A stretch of DNA of 35,195 nucleotides from an uncultured Arthrobacter sp. Lineage in GTDB: Bacteria > Actinomycetota > Actinomycetes > Actinomycetales > Micrococcaceae. Shown in pieces: positions 1-7,800 of the stretch (position 1 is the stretch's first letter; every line of letters starts with the position of its first letter). Under the pieces are notes generated by a model, which saw only the letters and a list, made by a program, of their open reading frames with translations, was not told the DNA's origin and ran no database searches. The position numbers were made by a program, and so were the translations under genes. The stretch is taken from assembly GCF_947493765.1 (NCBI RefSeq), contig NZ_CANLSZ010000013.1, forward strand, positions 1 through 35,195. The letters run 5' to 3'.

Positions 1-614
1 GATTTACCGGGTTCAAGACCGCGGCCGCCGAGGAACTTCCGGCCGCGGTCGCGGTGATGGATCCCTTCCACGTGGTCCGCCTCGGCGCGGACGCGATGGA
101 CCGGTGCCGGCGCCGCGTCCAGCAAGACCTGCACGGCCACCGCGGCCTGTCCAGTGACCCTCTCTACCGGGCACGACGGACCCTGCACACCGGTCAGGAC
201 CTACTCACCGACCGGCAACGCGAGCGGCTCATGCTCCTGTTCGCCGATGAGAACCACATCGAGGTCGAGGCCACCTGGGGCATCCTGCAGCGGATGATCG
301 CGGCCTACCGCAACCCTGACCGCACGCGCGGCCGCGAGGCGATGGCGGCGATCATCGAGGCCCTGCGTGCGGGCGTCCCTGACGCCCTCGTCGAGCTCCG
401 ACGCCTCGGCCGGACGTTGAATCAGAGGGCCGATGACGCCCTCGCCTACTTCGACCGGCCCGGCACATCCAACGGTCCGACCGAGGCCATAAACGGCCGG
501 CTCGAGCACCTCCGCGGCTCCGCCCTGGGCTTCCGCAACCTGACCAACTACATCGCCCGATCACTCCTGGAGACAGGCGGGTTCAGACCACAACTACACC
601 CTCGATTGGGATGA
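1..614 (+). CDS. ISL3-family transposase, C-terminal part (cut by window edge)
   Basis: The frame is open from base 3 and runs to TGA at 612-614, so the N-terminus lies outside the window. The translation begins near FTGFKTAAAEELPAA and continues VAVMDPFHVVRLGADAMDRC, which matches the catalytic core of ISL3-type DDE transposases; the Asp of VMDPFH is a likely metal ligand. Near the C-terminus, SNGPTEAINGRLEHLRG supplies the likely catalytic Glu, and the protein ends FRPQLHPRLG, a usual ending in this family. It would cut and paste its own element. The left end of the element is not visible, so whether the copy is intact cannot be told. The family call is from motif recognition and is fairly sure. 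Confidence 0.85.
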   Translation, partial: FTGFKTAAAEELPAAVAVMDPFHVVRLGADAMDRCRRRVQQDLHGHRGLSSDPLYRARRTLHTGQDLLTDRQRERLMLLFADENHIEVEATWGILQRMIAAYRNPDRTRGREAMAAIIEALRAGVPDALVELRRLGRTLNQRADDALAYFDRPGTSNGPTEAINGRLEHLRGSALGFRNLTNYIARSLLETGGFRPQLHPRLG

Positions 615-620
615 GCCGCT
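598..620. repeat. Probable right terminal end of the ISL3-type element
   Basis: In many ISL3 elements the right inverted repeat overlaps or directly follows the transposase stop. Here the sequence CGATTGGGATGAGCCGC spans the stop codon and has the GAGCC-type ending seen in such ends. The partner end is outside the window, so this rests on resemblance only. Confidence 0.35.
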
Positions 621-763
621 AACGCCACGAGCTGCCGCGCAACGCTTCGCGTCACTTGCCACAGACCGATAATTACGGGGCTAAGAGCAATCCCTGACTG
701 CAATGGTCGATTGTGCACATCCATAGTAATGGTGCACAAAAGATAGATGCTCCGGCACCCGAA

Positions 764-1393
764 CTATCCCATCAGTGACCTGAATCGCTCGTAGGCCTGT
801 GAATCAGCTGCAAGCTCAATTAACGCAGTCTGGTTTCGGACTGACGCCAGCTGAAGCTGTTGCTGGAGGTCGTCTGGCGGGGAAACTTGAGTAAGGATCA
901 ATGACTCACACAATGCGGTGAGGGGTTCACCGATAGCGCGGCGGAAGTTGAAACCCAGTAGCTGCAGCACATTCGCGGTTTCAACGGAAAGCAGCGACCT
1001 CATAAGCTCCAGTTGTTTCAGTGACTCTTGCATTTTAGCCTCAGCGGCAGCGTCCATTTCCTCGTCAGCGTTGAGATCAGTGTCCTCGCTACTAGCTCGA
1101 AAGAATTGTTCAAGGAGCGGGAGCAGCGTGTCCGCAACGTATCTGATATCACCAGGGGCCAACTGCTGAGAAACCAGCTCCGACTGGTACGCCTGAGCTA
1201 TCTGGATAAGCTGGCGCTTATCTTCCTGCAGATCATTAATAATTTCCTCAAGACCGGAAATAACGTCTTCCTGGCGTCCCGATGTACGTATCGCTCTGAT
1301 TTTGTCCATGATCATCGCTGACCCGTTGCGTGCCATGCTCGCGGTCAGCTGCGTACCCAGCTGCAGTACTTCTACCGGCAGTTCTGTAGTCAA
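764..1393 (-). CDS. Hypothetical 209-aa acidic helical protein
   Basis: I do not recognise the family. The start is TTG at 1391-1393, chosen because GGAGG sits six bases upstream in good Shine-Dalgarno position. The protein is acidic and Gln/Leu-rich, with no signal peptide or clear membrane segment. Long stretches such as LEEIINDLQEDKRQLIQIAQ suggest helical or coiled-coil structure, and SSEDTDLNADEEMDAAAEAK is an acidic linker. Codon use has more A/T at third positions than the conjugation genes, suggesting separate acquisition. It lies downstream of the Fic gene and the 48-aa gene on the same strand, but a strong hairpin separates them, so it probably has its own promoter. Function unknown. 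Confidence 0.65.
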   Translation of the reverse strand: MTTELPVEVLQLGTQLTASMARNGSAMIMDKIRAIRTSGRQEDVISGLEEIINDLQEDKRQLIQIAQAYQSELVSQQLAPGDIRYVADTLLPLLEQFFRASSEDTDLNADEEMDAAAEAKMQESLKQLELMRSLLSVETANVLQLLGFNFRRAIGEPLTALCESLILTQVSPPDDLQQQLQLASVRNQTALIELAADSQAYERFRSLMG

Positions 1394-1512
1394 GGAGGTC
1401 CTCCAGTTAGATGTAGTAGCGTGTTCCGCGCTCTACCTCGTTGCCTATAAAGCCTTGAGAACAAAGAGTAAGAGGCTGAGCGCGATTATTCCTCAAGCGA
1501 AAGGCGAAGGCA

Positions 1513-1550
1513 GGCGGTACGCGAGGCTGGTCGAAACCTTGCATACCGCC
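1513..1550 (-). terminator. Stem-loop terminator after the 48-aa gene
   Basis: Bases 1513-1526 and 1537-1550 pair as a 14-bp stem (GGCGGTA core, two positions G-U in the transcript) with a 10-base loop. It lies seven bases past the stop of the minus-strand gene ending at 1557. A clear U-run is lacking, as is common in high-GC bacteria. Confidence 0.7.
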
Positions 1551-1556
1551 TTCTCG

Positions 1557-1703
1557 CTACTTAGAGCGTTTTGACTTGGCTTGGGACAGCGCACTTGCAG
1601 CGATGCTGCGCGTGCGGGCTGAGGAACGACCGTCGCTCAACGCCTTCGACGCTTTGCGCGCGACACTCTTGCTGGTGACGCGACTTGATGAGCTTTTACC
1701 CAT
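1557..1703 (-). CDS. Small basic Ser/Ala/Lys/Arg-rich protein, 48 aa
   Basis: ATG at 1701-1703 is preceded by AGGAGG eight bases upstream, and the frame ends at TAG 1557-1559, followed at once by a strong hairpin. The peptide begins MGKSSSSRVTSKSVARKASK, continues LSDGRSSARTRSIAASAL and ends in KSKRSK. It has no hydrophobic core or acidic cluster, so it is probably disordered and nucleic-acid binding or charge-neutralising; that is inference. Similar very small proteins starting MGK and rich in Ser, Ala and Arg occur on actinobacterial mobile elements, as far as I recall. It lies 190 bases downstream of the Fic gene on the same strand and may be co-transcribed with it. Ribosome site plus terminator make it a credible gene. 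Confidence 0.7.
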   Translation of the reverse strand: MGKSSSSRVTSKSVARKASKALSDGRSSARTRSIAASALSQAKSKRSK

Positions 1704-1893
1704 GAGGCACTACCTCCTATCTCGCCCGTGTGCGATGTAGGCTGGCATCTTCGCCCTGAGAAGTGAAGACCACCAGTGCTCCGCCATCGACCTTGGAGGG
1801 GCACATCGGTTTTAAGGACAACGGGCCCACGGGCGCAGGCGCGTTGGGGTTGACTACGGGTGTCAACCACGAAGCTTGAGTGATAGGCCATAA

Positions 1894-3090
1894 CTAACGC
1901 TGAAGATCCGCGTTGGGCAGTGTCAAAGGTAAGAAGGCGTCCACGATTTGGCGGTTGGCCATATAGCCCGCCCCTCGTTTTTTGAGAAGATTTCGGGAGA
2001 TGAGCTCGTTTACGTCACGGGTGACAGTTTTACTGCCCGCCCCTGCGTATTCTCCAGCTACCCGGGTACTAACTTCTCGCAGCTTAGAACGACTGACGGG
2101 CTCACCATCGGGCATGTCGAGCACGAGGTGTCGTTGCCTGCGTTTGGCTGGCGTATCTTCATCGCGGTAGCTGTCGTGGACTATTTTCTGCCACATCACT
2201 TCCTTTTGGTGTGTGCGCACGACGTCAATTTGATCGCGAAGTTCGTCGACCAGACCTTGCAACGCATACAGAATGAATCCTTCGACTGGGAATCCTTGGG
2301 CTTTGCTTGTCCGGTCGAGCTCTACGAGGTAGGCCTCTCGGGTTCGGTTGTAATGATTCGAGAGAAGGTGAGCAGCGGGTGTGGGAGCTCCAGCCTCGAT
2401 CATGAGTTGGAATTCGATGAGACGTGCAGTCCGTCCGTTGCCATCACCAAATGGGTGGATCCATGCGATGTAGAGGTGGGCAAGAATTGCCTTTAGGACG
2501 GCTAGGGGAAAGCGAAGCTCTGGTTCACTTTCAGGTGCTTGCAGGCTATTCAACCAGCTAACCATTTTATCTAGGAGAAAATCACAGTCCTCGGCTGGTG
2601 CCCCTCGGTAGGAGCTGATACCCACGGTGACGCTGTGTGTTCGAGTTTCACCCGGGATCACATCATCTTTTGAGGGCTGGCCCTCCAACAGCTTCCTGTT
2701 GAACTTGTGGATCCGTTCTACGGTGAGGCCTGGGGTCCGACCATTTGCGACTTCATCAGCCAACTCATTGCATAGATCTAACACCGCATCGATCTCAGTA
2801 CCTAAGTACTCGCGGGAACGCGGCAGGGGCAGATGCCCGTCGATTCGTTGACGCACCTCACCCTCAGTAAGGGTGTTTCCCTCAATGCTGGTGGTTCCGT
2901 GAATGCCCTTGCTGAGGTAGACAGAGTGCAGTTCCTCCGCGACCTGTGGGGTCAGCGGAGCGCCGGCAAGATGACGACATTTTGACTCGGCTTCTCCTAG
3001 GAGAAGCCAGGTTCGCCATCCCAGTGGTCTTAGATCTAAGGAGAATGTCAGCCAGGGGTGTGTCTCTTCATAACGGCGTGAAGTGGTCAT
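1894..3090 (-). CDS. Fic-domain protein, class II, with winged-helix C-terminus
   Basis: Fic enzymes transfer AMP or another nucleotide moiety to target proteins. The active-site loop HPFGDGNGRTAR is intact, with His212 as catalytic base, Asp216 for metal and Asn218/Arg220 for phosphates. N-terminal TTSIEGNT (about 66-73) fits the inhibitory motif [ST]xxxE[GN] with Glu70, which places it in class II, self-inhibited Fic proteins. The tail, about residues 320-390, has a winged-helix look (SRSKLREVSTRVAGEY, TVTRDVNELISRNLL), as in many Fic proteins of this build. I chose ATG 3088-3090 over an upstream ATG because a CATAAT -10-like box ends six bases before it, which fits a leaderless message; no Shine-Dalgarno is visible. 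No separate small antitoxin gene is needed. It could act in defence, in self-modification or as a regulator. Confidence 0.88.
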   Translation of the reverse strand: MTTSRRYEETHPWLTFSLDLRPLGWRTWLLLGEAESKCRHLAGAPLTPQVAEELHSVYLSKGIHGTTSIEGNTLTEGEVRQRIDGHLPLPRSREYLGTEIDAVLDLCNELADEVANGRTPGLTVERIHKFNRKLLEGQPSKDDVIPGETRTHSVTVGISSYRGAPAEDCDFLLDKMVSWLNSLQAPESEPELRFPLAVLKAILAHLYIAWIHPFGDGNGRTARLIEFQLMIEAGAPTPAAHLLSNHYNRTREAYLVELDRTSKAQGFPVEGFILYALQGLVDELRDQIDVVRTHQKEVMWQKIVHDSYRDEDTPAKRRQRHLVLDMPDGEPVSRSKLREVSTRVAGEYAGAGSKTVTRDVNELISRNLLKKRGAGYMANRQIVDAFLPLTLPNADLQR

Positions 3091-3096
3091 GACTAG

Positions 3097-3102
3097 ATTA
3101 TG
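3097..3102 (-). promoter_or_regulatory. Possible leaderless promoter -10 of the Fic gene
   Basis: Read on the minus strand, CATAAT lies six bases before the ATG at 3088-3090, which would put the transcription start on or next to the A of the start codon. No convincing -35 is visible. Leaderless messages are common in actinobacteria. Confidence 0.4.
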
Positions 3103-3112
3103 GCACATGTTT

Positions 3113-3142
3113 CTGTCCAAAATACTGTCCGTCTTACTGTCC
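3113..3142. repeat. Three CTGTCC repeats phased at 12 bp
   Basis: CTGTCC occurs at 3113-3118, 3125-3130 and 3137-3142, exactly 12 bp apart, with the two distal copies extended to TACTGTCCG. They sit just upstream of the Fic start, where a -35 and regulator would bind. Regular phasing suggests an operator bound on nearly one helical face. The binding protein is unknown; the winged-helix end of the Fic protein is one candidate. Confidence 0.5.
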
Positions 3143-3379
3143 GCGTCGTTGACCTGTCTTGGTACCTGCGAGTACTCCTTGATGCTTCATCGATAGCTGT
3201 GGCCCGTCAGTGTTCGGAGAGAGCTTGAGTAACATGCCCGATAGCCGGTCCTCCACTGGGACACTTTCGACCGTCCGAGTCAGACATGGACAACCCACAT
3301 AAGTGTTGGTGCCCAGATTCCCGTAAGACCCGCCCGATAAAAAGCCCGGTGAAGACACCCTAAACGGTACAGTCGAGGC

Positions 3380-3955
3380 ATGCTCATCGGATATGCCCGT
3401 GTTTCGACCGCGGAACAGGATCTCACCGCTCAACGCAACGGCCTTCGAGCCCTCGGGGTGGAAGACGACAACGTGTACGTCGACCATGGACTCACCGGAA
3501 CCAATCGAGCGCGTCCCGGTCTTCGCGAAGCCCTGGCCGCCTCCCGGAAGGGAGACACCCTCGTCGTGACGAAACTCGACAGACTGGCCCGGTCAGTACC
3601 CGACGCGCGTGACATCGCGGATGAACTAACGAGAAAGGGCGTAGCCCTGAGTTTGGGCGGCAGCGTTTATGACCCGGCAGATCCCGTCGGCCGGCTACTC
3701 TTCAACGTCCTCAGCATGGTTGCTGAGTTCGAAGCTGATCTGATGCGCGCCCGTACCCGCGAGGGCATGGCAGTGGCGAAGGCCAAAGGAAAGTTACGGG
3801 GCAAACAGCCCAAGCTTTCCCCAGCTCAAGAAAGGCATCTGGTGAGCGTCTATCGGCAGGGCACTCAGACCACTTCCGAGATTGCCCATCTCTTCGGTGT
3901 TGCTCGCTCCACCGTGTACCGAGCCATTCAACGTGCCGGCACACCCTCGTCCTGA
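3380..3955 (+). CDS. Serine recombinase (resolvase/invertase family), 191 aa
   Basis: A complete small serine recombinase. MLIGYARVSTAEQDLTAQR carries the nucleophile Ser9. TKLDRLARS and DPVGRLLFNVLSMVAEFEAD are the conserved catalytic and dimer-helix regions, with basic ARTREGMAVAKAKG leading to the DNA-binding tail. A helix-turn-helix closes the protein (TSEIAHLFGVARSTVYRAIQ, about 165-185). Such enzymes resolve transposon cointegrates or plasmid dimers, or invert DNA. ATG at 3380 is the only sensible start because the family begins right at this motif; the ribosome site is weak. It is divergent from the Fic gene. A transposase partner is not visible. The target site is probably in the upstream 3143-3379 stretch, but I could not define one. 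Confidence 0.9.
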   Translation: MLIGYARVSTAEQDLTAQRNGLRALGVEDDNVYVDHGLTGTNRARPGLREALAASRKGDTLVVTKLDRLARSVPDARDIADELTRKGVALSLGGSVYDPADPVGRLLFNVLSMVAEFEADLMRARTREGMAVAKAKGKLRGKQPKLSPAQERHLVSVYRQGTQTTSEIAHLFGVARSTVYRAIQRAGTPSS

Positions 3956-4047
3956 TCCCGCCATCTACTGCGCAAGGACACCGCCATCTTCAGAAAAAGT
4001 CACACTCGACACCCCCTCCCAGGTATCTCACAAACCAAGTGCGAAAC

Positions 4048-4090
4048 GTGTATTCTGTGGGCACGAGGTCGGCACGGATTCTGTGACCTC
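4048..4090. promoter_or_regulatory. Repeat-containing stretch before the second recombinase; possible recombination or operator site
   Basis: ATTCTGTG occurs twice about 28 bases apart, with GGCAC copies between, in the short gap before the recombinase. Resolvases often bind such repeated sites just upstream of their own gene. No full res site could be delineated. Confidence 0.3.
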
Positions 4091-4110
4091 TCGAAAGAGG
4101 GGAGGACTCC

Positions 4111-4767
4111 ATGGACGAAGTGGAACGGCCAGAACGTCTGGAGGGCGTGGAGGAGCCGCGTCTGGTGCCGGCGGGCGTGATGCTCGGCTACGCGCGTGTC
4201 TCGACGGTGGACCAGAATCTCGAAGGCCAGTACAAGCAGCTGCTCGAGGCAGGCTGCTATGACGTGTACTCCGACAAGGGCCGGTCGGGGGCGACGATGT
4301 CCCGCCCGAAGCTCGAGCAGTGCCTGCGGGCACTGCAGCCGGGGAACACTCTTGTCGTGACGAAGCTGGACCGGCTCGGGCGCACGGTGCGCGGCCTGGT
4401 CGAGTTACTGGAGTCGCTGAACGAGCGCGGCGTGAAGTTCCGGTCCCTGACCGAGGGCATCGACACGACGACCCCGTCGGGGCGGCTGATGTTCAATGTC
4501 ATCGCCAGCGTCGCGGAGATGGAGCGCGAACTCATCCGGGAGAGGACCAAGGCCGGTCTCGCCGTGGCCACGGGCAAGGGAGGACGCCCGCCCAGGCTGC
4601 AACCCCACGACGTCGTGGAGGCGCGCAGGCTCCGCGAGAAGGAGGGAAAGACTGTGCAGGCGATCGCCACGAGGTTCAAGGTCCACCGGTCCACGATCAT
4701 CCGGGCGCTACGCACCGACGGGCTCGCTGGCGCCAGCTACAGAGAGGGTCGGAGTGGTCCCAAGTGA
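4111..4767 (+). CDS. Serine recombinase (resolvase family), 218 aa
   Basis: A second complete resolvase-type recombinase, clearly different from the one ending at 3955. The core starts at MLGYARVSTVDQNLEGQYKQ, with the catalytic Ser about residue 31, followed by VTKLDRLGRTVRGL, SGRLMFNVIASVAEMEREL and a C-terminal helix-turn-helix (VQAIATRFKVHRSTIIRALR). An extra 23-residue acidic N-terminus (MDEVERPERLEGVEEP) precedes the fold; it is kept because AGGGGAGG lies at the right distance before ATG 4111. A downstream start at the ATG of MLGYARV is possible. The gene is just upstream of the giant helicase gene and in the same direction. It is a likely plasmid multimer resolvase, though inversion or transposon resolution cannot be excluded. 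Confidence 0.88.
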   Translation: MDEVERPERLEGVEEPRLVPAGVMLGYARVSTVDQNLEGQYKQLLEAGCYDVYSDKGRSGATMSRPKLEQCLRALQPGNTLVVTKLDRLGRTVRGLVELLESLNERGVKFRSLTEGIDTTTPSGRLMFNVIASVAEMERELIRERTKAGLAVATGKGGRPPRLQPHDVVEARRLREKEGKTVQAIATRFKVHRSTIIRALRTDGLAGASYREGRSGPK

Positions 4768-4860
4768 GCAAGAGCGCACCATGGTGATGTTTCCGTCGAG
4801 CAGCTTCGGCCGCTCGATACGGTGGGAGCAGTATTCCCACCGGCACCAGGGGGCCCGAAA

Positions 4861-7800
4861 ATGGCACGATCGCGCAAGCGCAACCAGATTGATGGACAAG
4901 AAACTCTCGACTTAGACGCATTTCTTTTCGCACCACCAGAGGAGGCTCTCGATGAACAAGTACGGCAAATTCGCGCAGGAGACCTGGAAGATGACAGCCC
5001 CGTCGCAGTACGCCCTGATCCCGGATCCAGACGAGTGGTTTCGGAAGCTAGGCGAGGAAGCGATGAACCAGGTGGGGGAGTTGCAGTACCAGATCGCGGG
5101 GCCGGATCCGGAGGGCGAGACGTACCTGCAGAAGGTGGGCCGGCTGAACGCGTCGAGGATGCAAGCCGAGGAGATCGTCCGGGCGGAGATGTTGACGCCG
5201 GACGTGATGGAGGCGGAGGGCGACGACGAGACGGAGGAGGACGAAGTGGATCGCCAGCGGAGGGAACTCCGGGAGGCCTTCAAGGCGATCGCACAGACGC
5301 AGCGGGAGTTGCTGGACGCCTACCGGAATCAGGAGATGGACCAGAACTACCAGAGATAGTTTCTCTGACTGAGGCTGGTTCACGCTTCGTCCCTGTACGG
5401 CAGGACGATCTAGCCCCGTCGGGCGCCCGTGCGCGGTTCCAGGCCAATGTTGCGGCGCTGCGGATCCTGCGCGAGCTGCAGGATCAGAATCGGGCAGCTA
5501 GTGCACAGGAGCGTGCGGTGCTGGCACGGTGGGGGAGCTGGGGTGCCACCGGTGTGGCTGAGGTGTTCGATGAAACCCGCGGCGAGTACGAGGCTAACCG
5601 TGCCGAATTGCGCGAGCTGCTGAGCGAGAGCGAGTACCGGGCCGCGAACCGGACCGTCATCAACGCCCACTACACCGACCCCGCCCTCGCCGCGGAACTC
5701 TGGCAGACCCTAGATACACTCGGCTTCGAGGGCGGCCGGGTACTGGAACCGGGATCAGGTGCCGGCACCTTCATCGGCCTCGCACCCGAATCCGCGACTA
5801 TGACCGGTGTGGAGCTGGACCCGATCACCGCGGGTATCTCCCAGGCGCTCTACCCGGATGCTGATATACGCGTCGAGTCCTTCGCGGATACTCGCCTTCC
5901 CTCCGGTTACTTCGACGCAGCTGTCGGGAACGTCCCGTTCGCCAAGACCAGGCTGCACGATCCGCGACACAATGCGGGCAACCACTCGATGCACAACCAC
6001 TTCATCATCAAATCGTTGGACCTCACCCGACCCGGTGGAGTCGTCGGCGTCATCTCGTCCGCGTTCACTATGGACGCGCAGAACCCGGCAGCCCGCCGTG
6101 AGATCTACGAGACAGCCGACCTGCTGGGAGCCGTCCGTCTGCCGACCGGTGCGCATCGTCGCGCCGCCGGTACCGATGCCCTCACCGACGTCCTGATCTT
6201 CCGCAAACGACTTCCGGGAGAGGATCCGCTTAGCCCGCAGTGGCTGGAGTCTCGCGTCCTGTCCGTGGGTGACGAGCAGAAAGCCGCGCAGGATGTAGTG
6301 ATTGACGCGGGCCAGGACGTGGCCCGGATGAATGCGTACTTCATTGAGAACCCGCAGCGGGTGCTGGGTGAGCCGGTGGTGGGTAACGGCATGTACGGGT
6401 CAGCGACGCTCACCGTGCGCAACGAGGATTTGTCCGCCGTACCGGAGCAGCTGCACGACCAGTTGCAGGACGTAGCCCAGCGCGCCGTCGACGCCGGCAG
6501 AGGAGTGGCAGAGCGTCAGGCCGGGCAGGTCATCGAGTCTGTGGCCATTGTTCCTGCAGGTAAGCAGATTCAGGTCGGGCACATCATGTCCGAGCCGGAC
6601 GGCACGTTCCGGCAGGTCGATATTGACGGATCAATCGCACCGTTGAAGGTCCCTGCGACCCAGGCACGGGAACTGCGGTCCCTGCTAGGGCTTCGCGACC
6701 TCGCCCGCTCCGTGCTCACGCTCGAGGCGAGCAACGTGGAGGACACCCCGGAGCTCGACGCCGAACGCGCCAGCCTGCGTGAGTCCTACAGCACCTATAT
6801 GGATTCCTTCGGCCCGATCAACAGGTTCACTGAACGCCGCACTGGCAAGGTCAACGACGCTGGTGAAGACATCATGGCCAGGGTCACGCCGAAGGCAGTG
6901 GCGCTGCTGCGCAGCGACCCCTTCGGGCCTATCGTGCCGGCTCTGGAGCGGTTCGACGAGGCCAGCCAGACGGCAACCCCGGCAGCCCTGCAGCGCGGCC
7001 GCCAGGTCCAGCCGCGCCAGCCCATCCGCGGCGTCGACACCCCGGCTGAGGCCCTTGCGGTCACTCTGGACGCCCGAGGCGACGTTGACCTCACCGAGAT
7101 AGCCAACCTGCTCGGCGTCGACCCAGCCGCAGCCAGGGATGCACTGGGCGAGCTGGTCTACGACATTCCCAGTGAGCCCGGGGTCATGGAGACGCGAGCC
7201 GAGTACCTCAGCGGCAACATCCGGGAGAAGCTCGACGTCGCCACCATCGCCGCGGCCGAGGACGAACGATTCCTGCGCAACGTTGAGGACCTGAAAGCGG
7301 CTATGCCGCTGCCGTTGGGTGCGGATGAGATTGAGGCTCGTATTGGGTCCATCTGGATCTCAGCCGATATCCACCAGGAGTTCCTGCAGACCATCACCCA
7401 CGATCGGCAGGCACGCGTGGACAGGGTGACCGGCGCGAACTGGGACGTCCAGGCGAACAGGCACAGCTTCTTGGCCCGCAACGACTGGGGTACCGAGCGG
7501 ATGCCAGCGGGAGAAATTTTCAAGAATCTGCTCGAGCAAAAGCGCGTCCAGGTCACCGACCCGGACCCAGACCCGGAGAGCCAGCGGCGCATCCTCAATC
7601 CTGTCGAGACAGCATCAGCGCAGGAGAAGGCCCAACTGATGCAGGACCGTTTCGGGGAGTGGGTGTGGGAGGACGCGGACCGCGCCATCGCCCTCACCGA
7701 CGAGTACAATCGACGCTTCAACTCGCTCGTGCTGCGCGACTATACCGTCGAAGGTGAACGACTTACCCTGCCCGGACTCGTGAAGAACTTCGAGCCTCGA

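Noticed and set aside
1637..1891. 84-aa minus-strand frame overlapping the 48-aa gene
   Set aside because: It lacks a ribosome site, is out of frame with the better-supported small gene and reads as unstructured Arg/Ser/Gly sequence.
3305..3365. Possible Tn3-type terminal repeat before the first recombinase
   Set aside because: The GGGTGTC start on the minus strand is suggestive, but no partner end or transposase is present.
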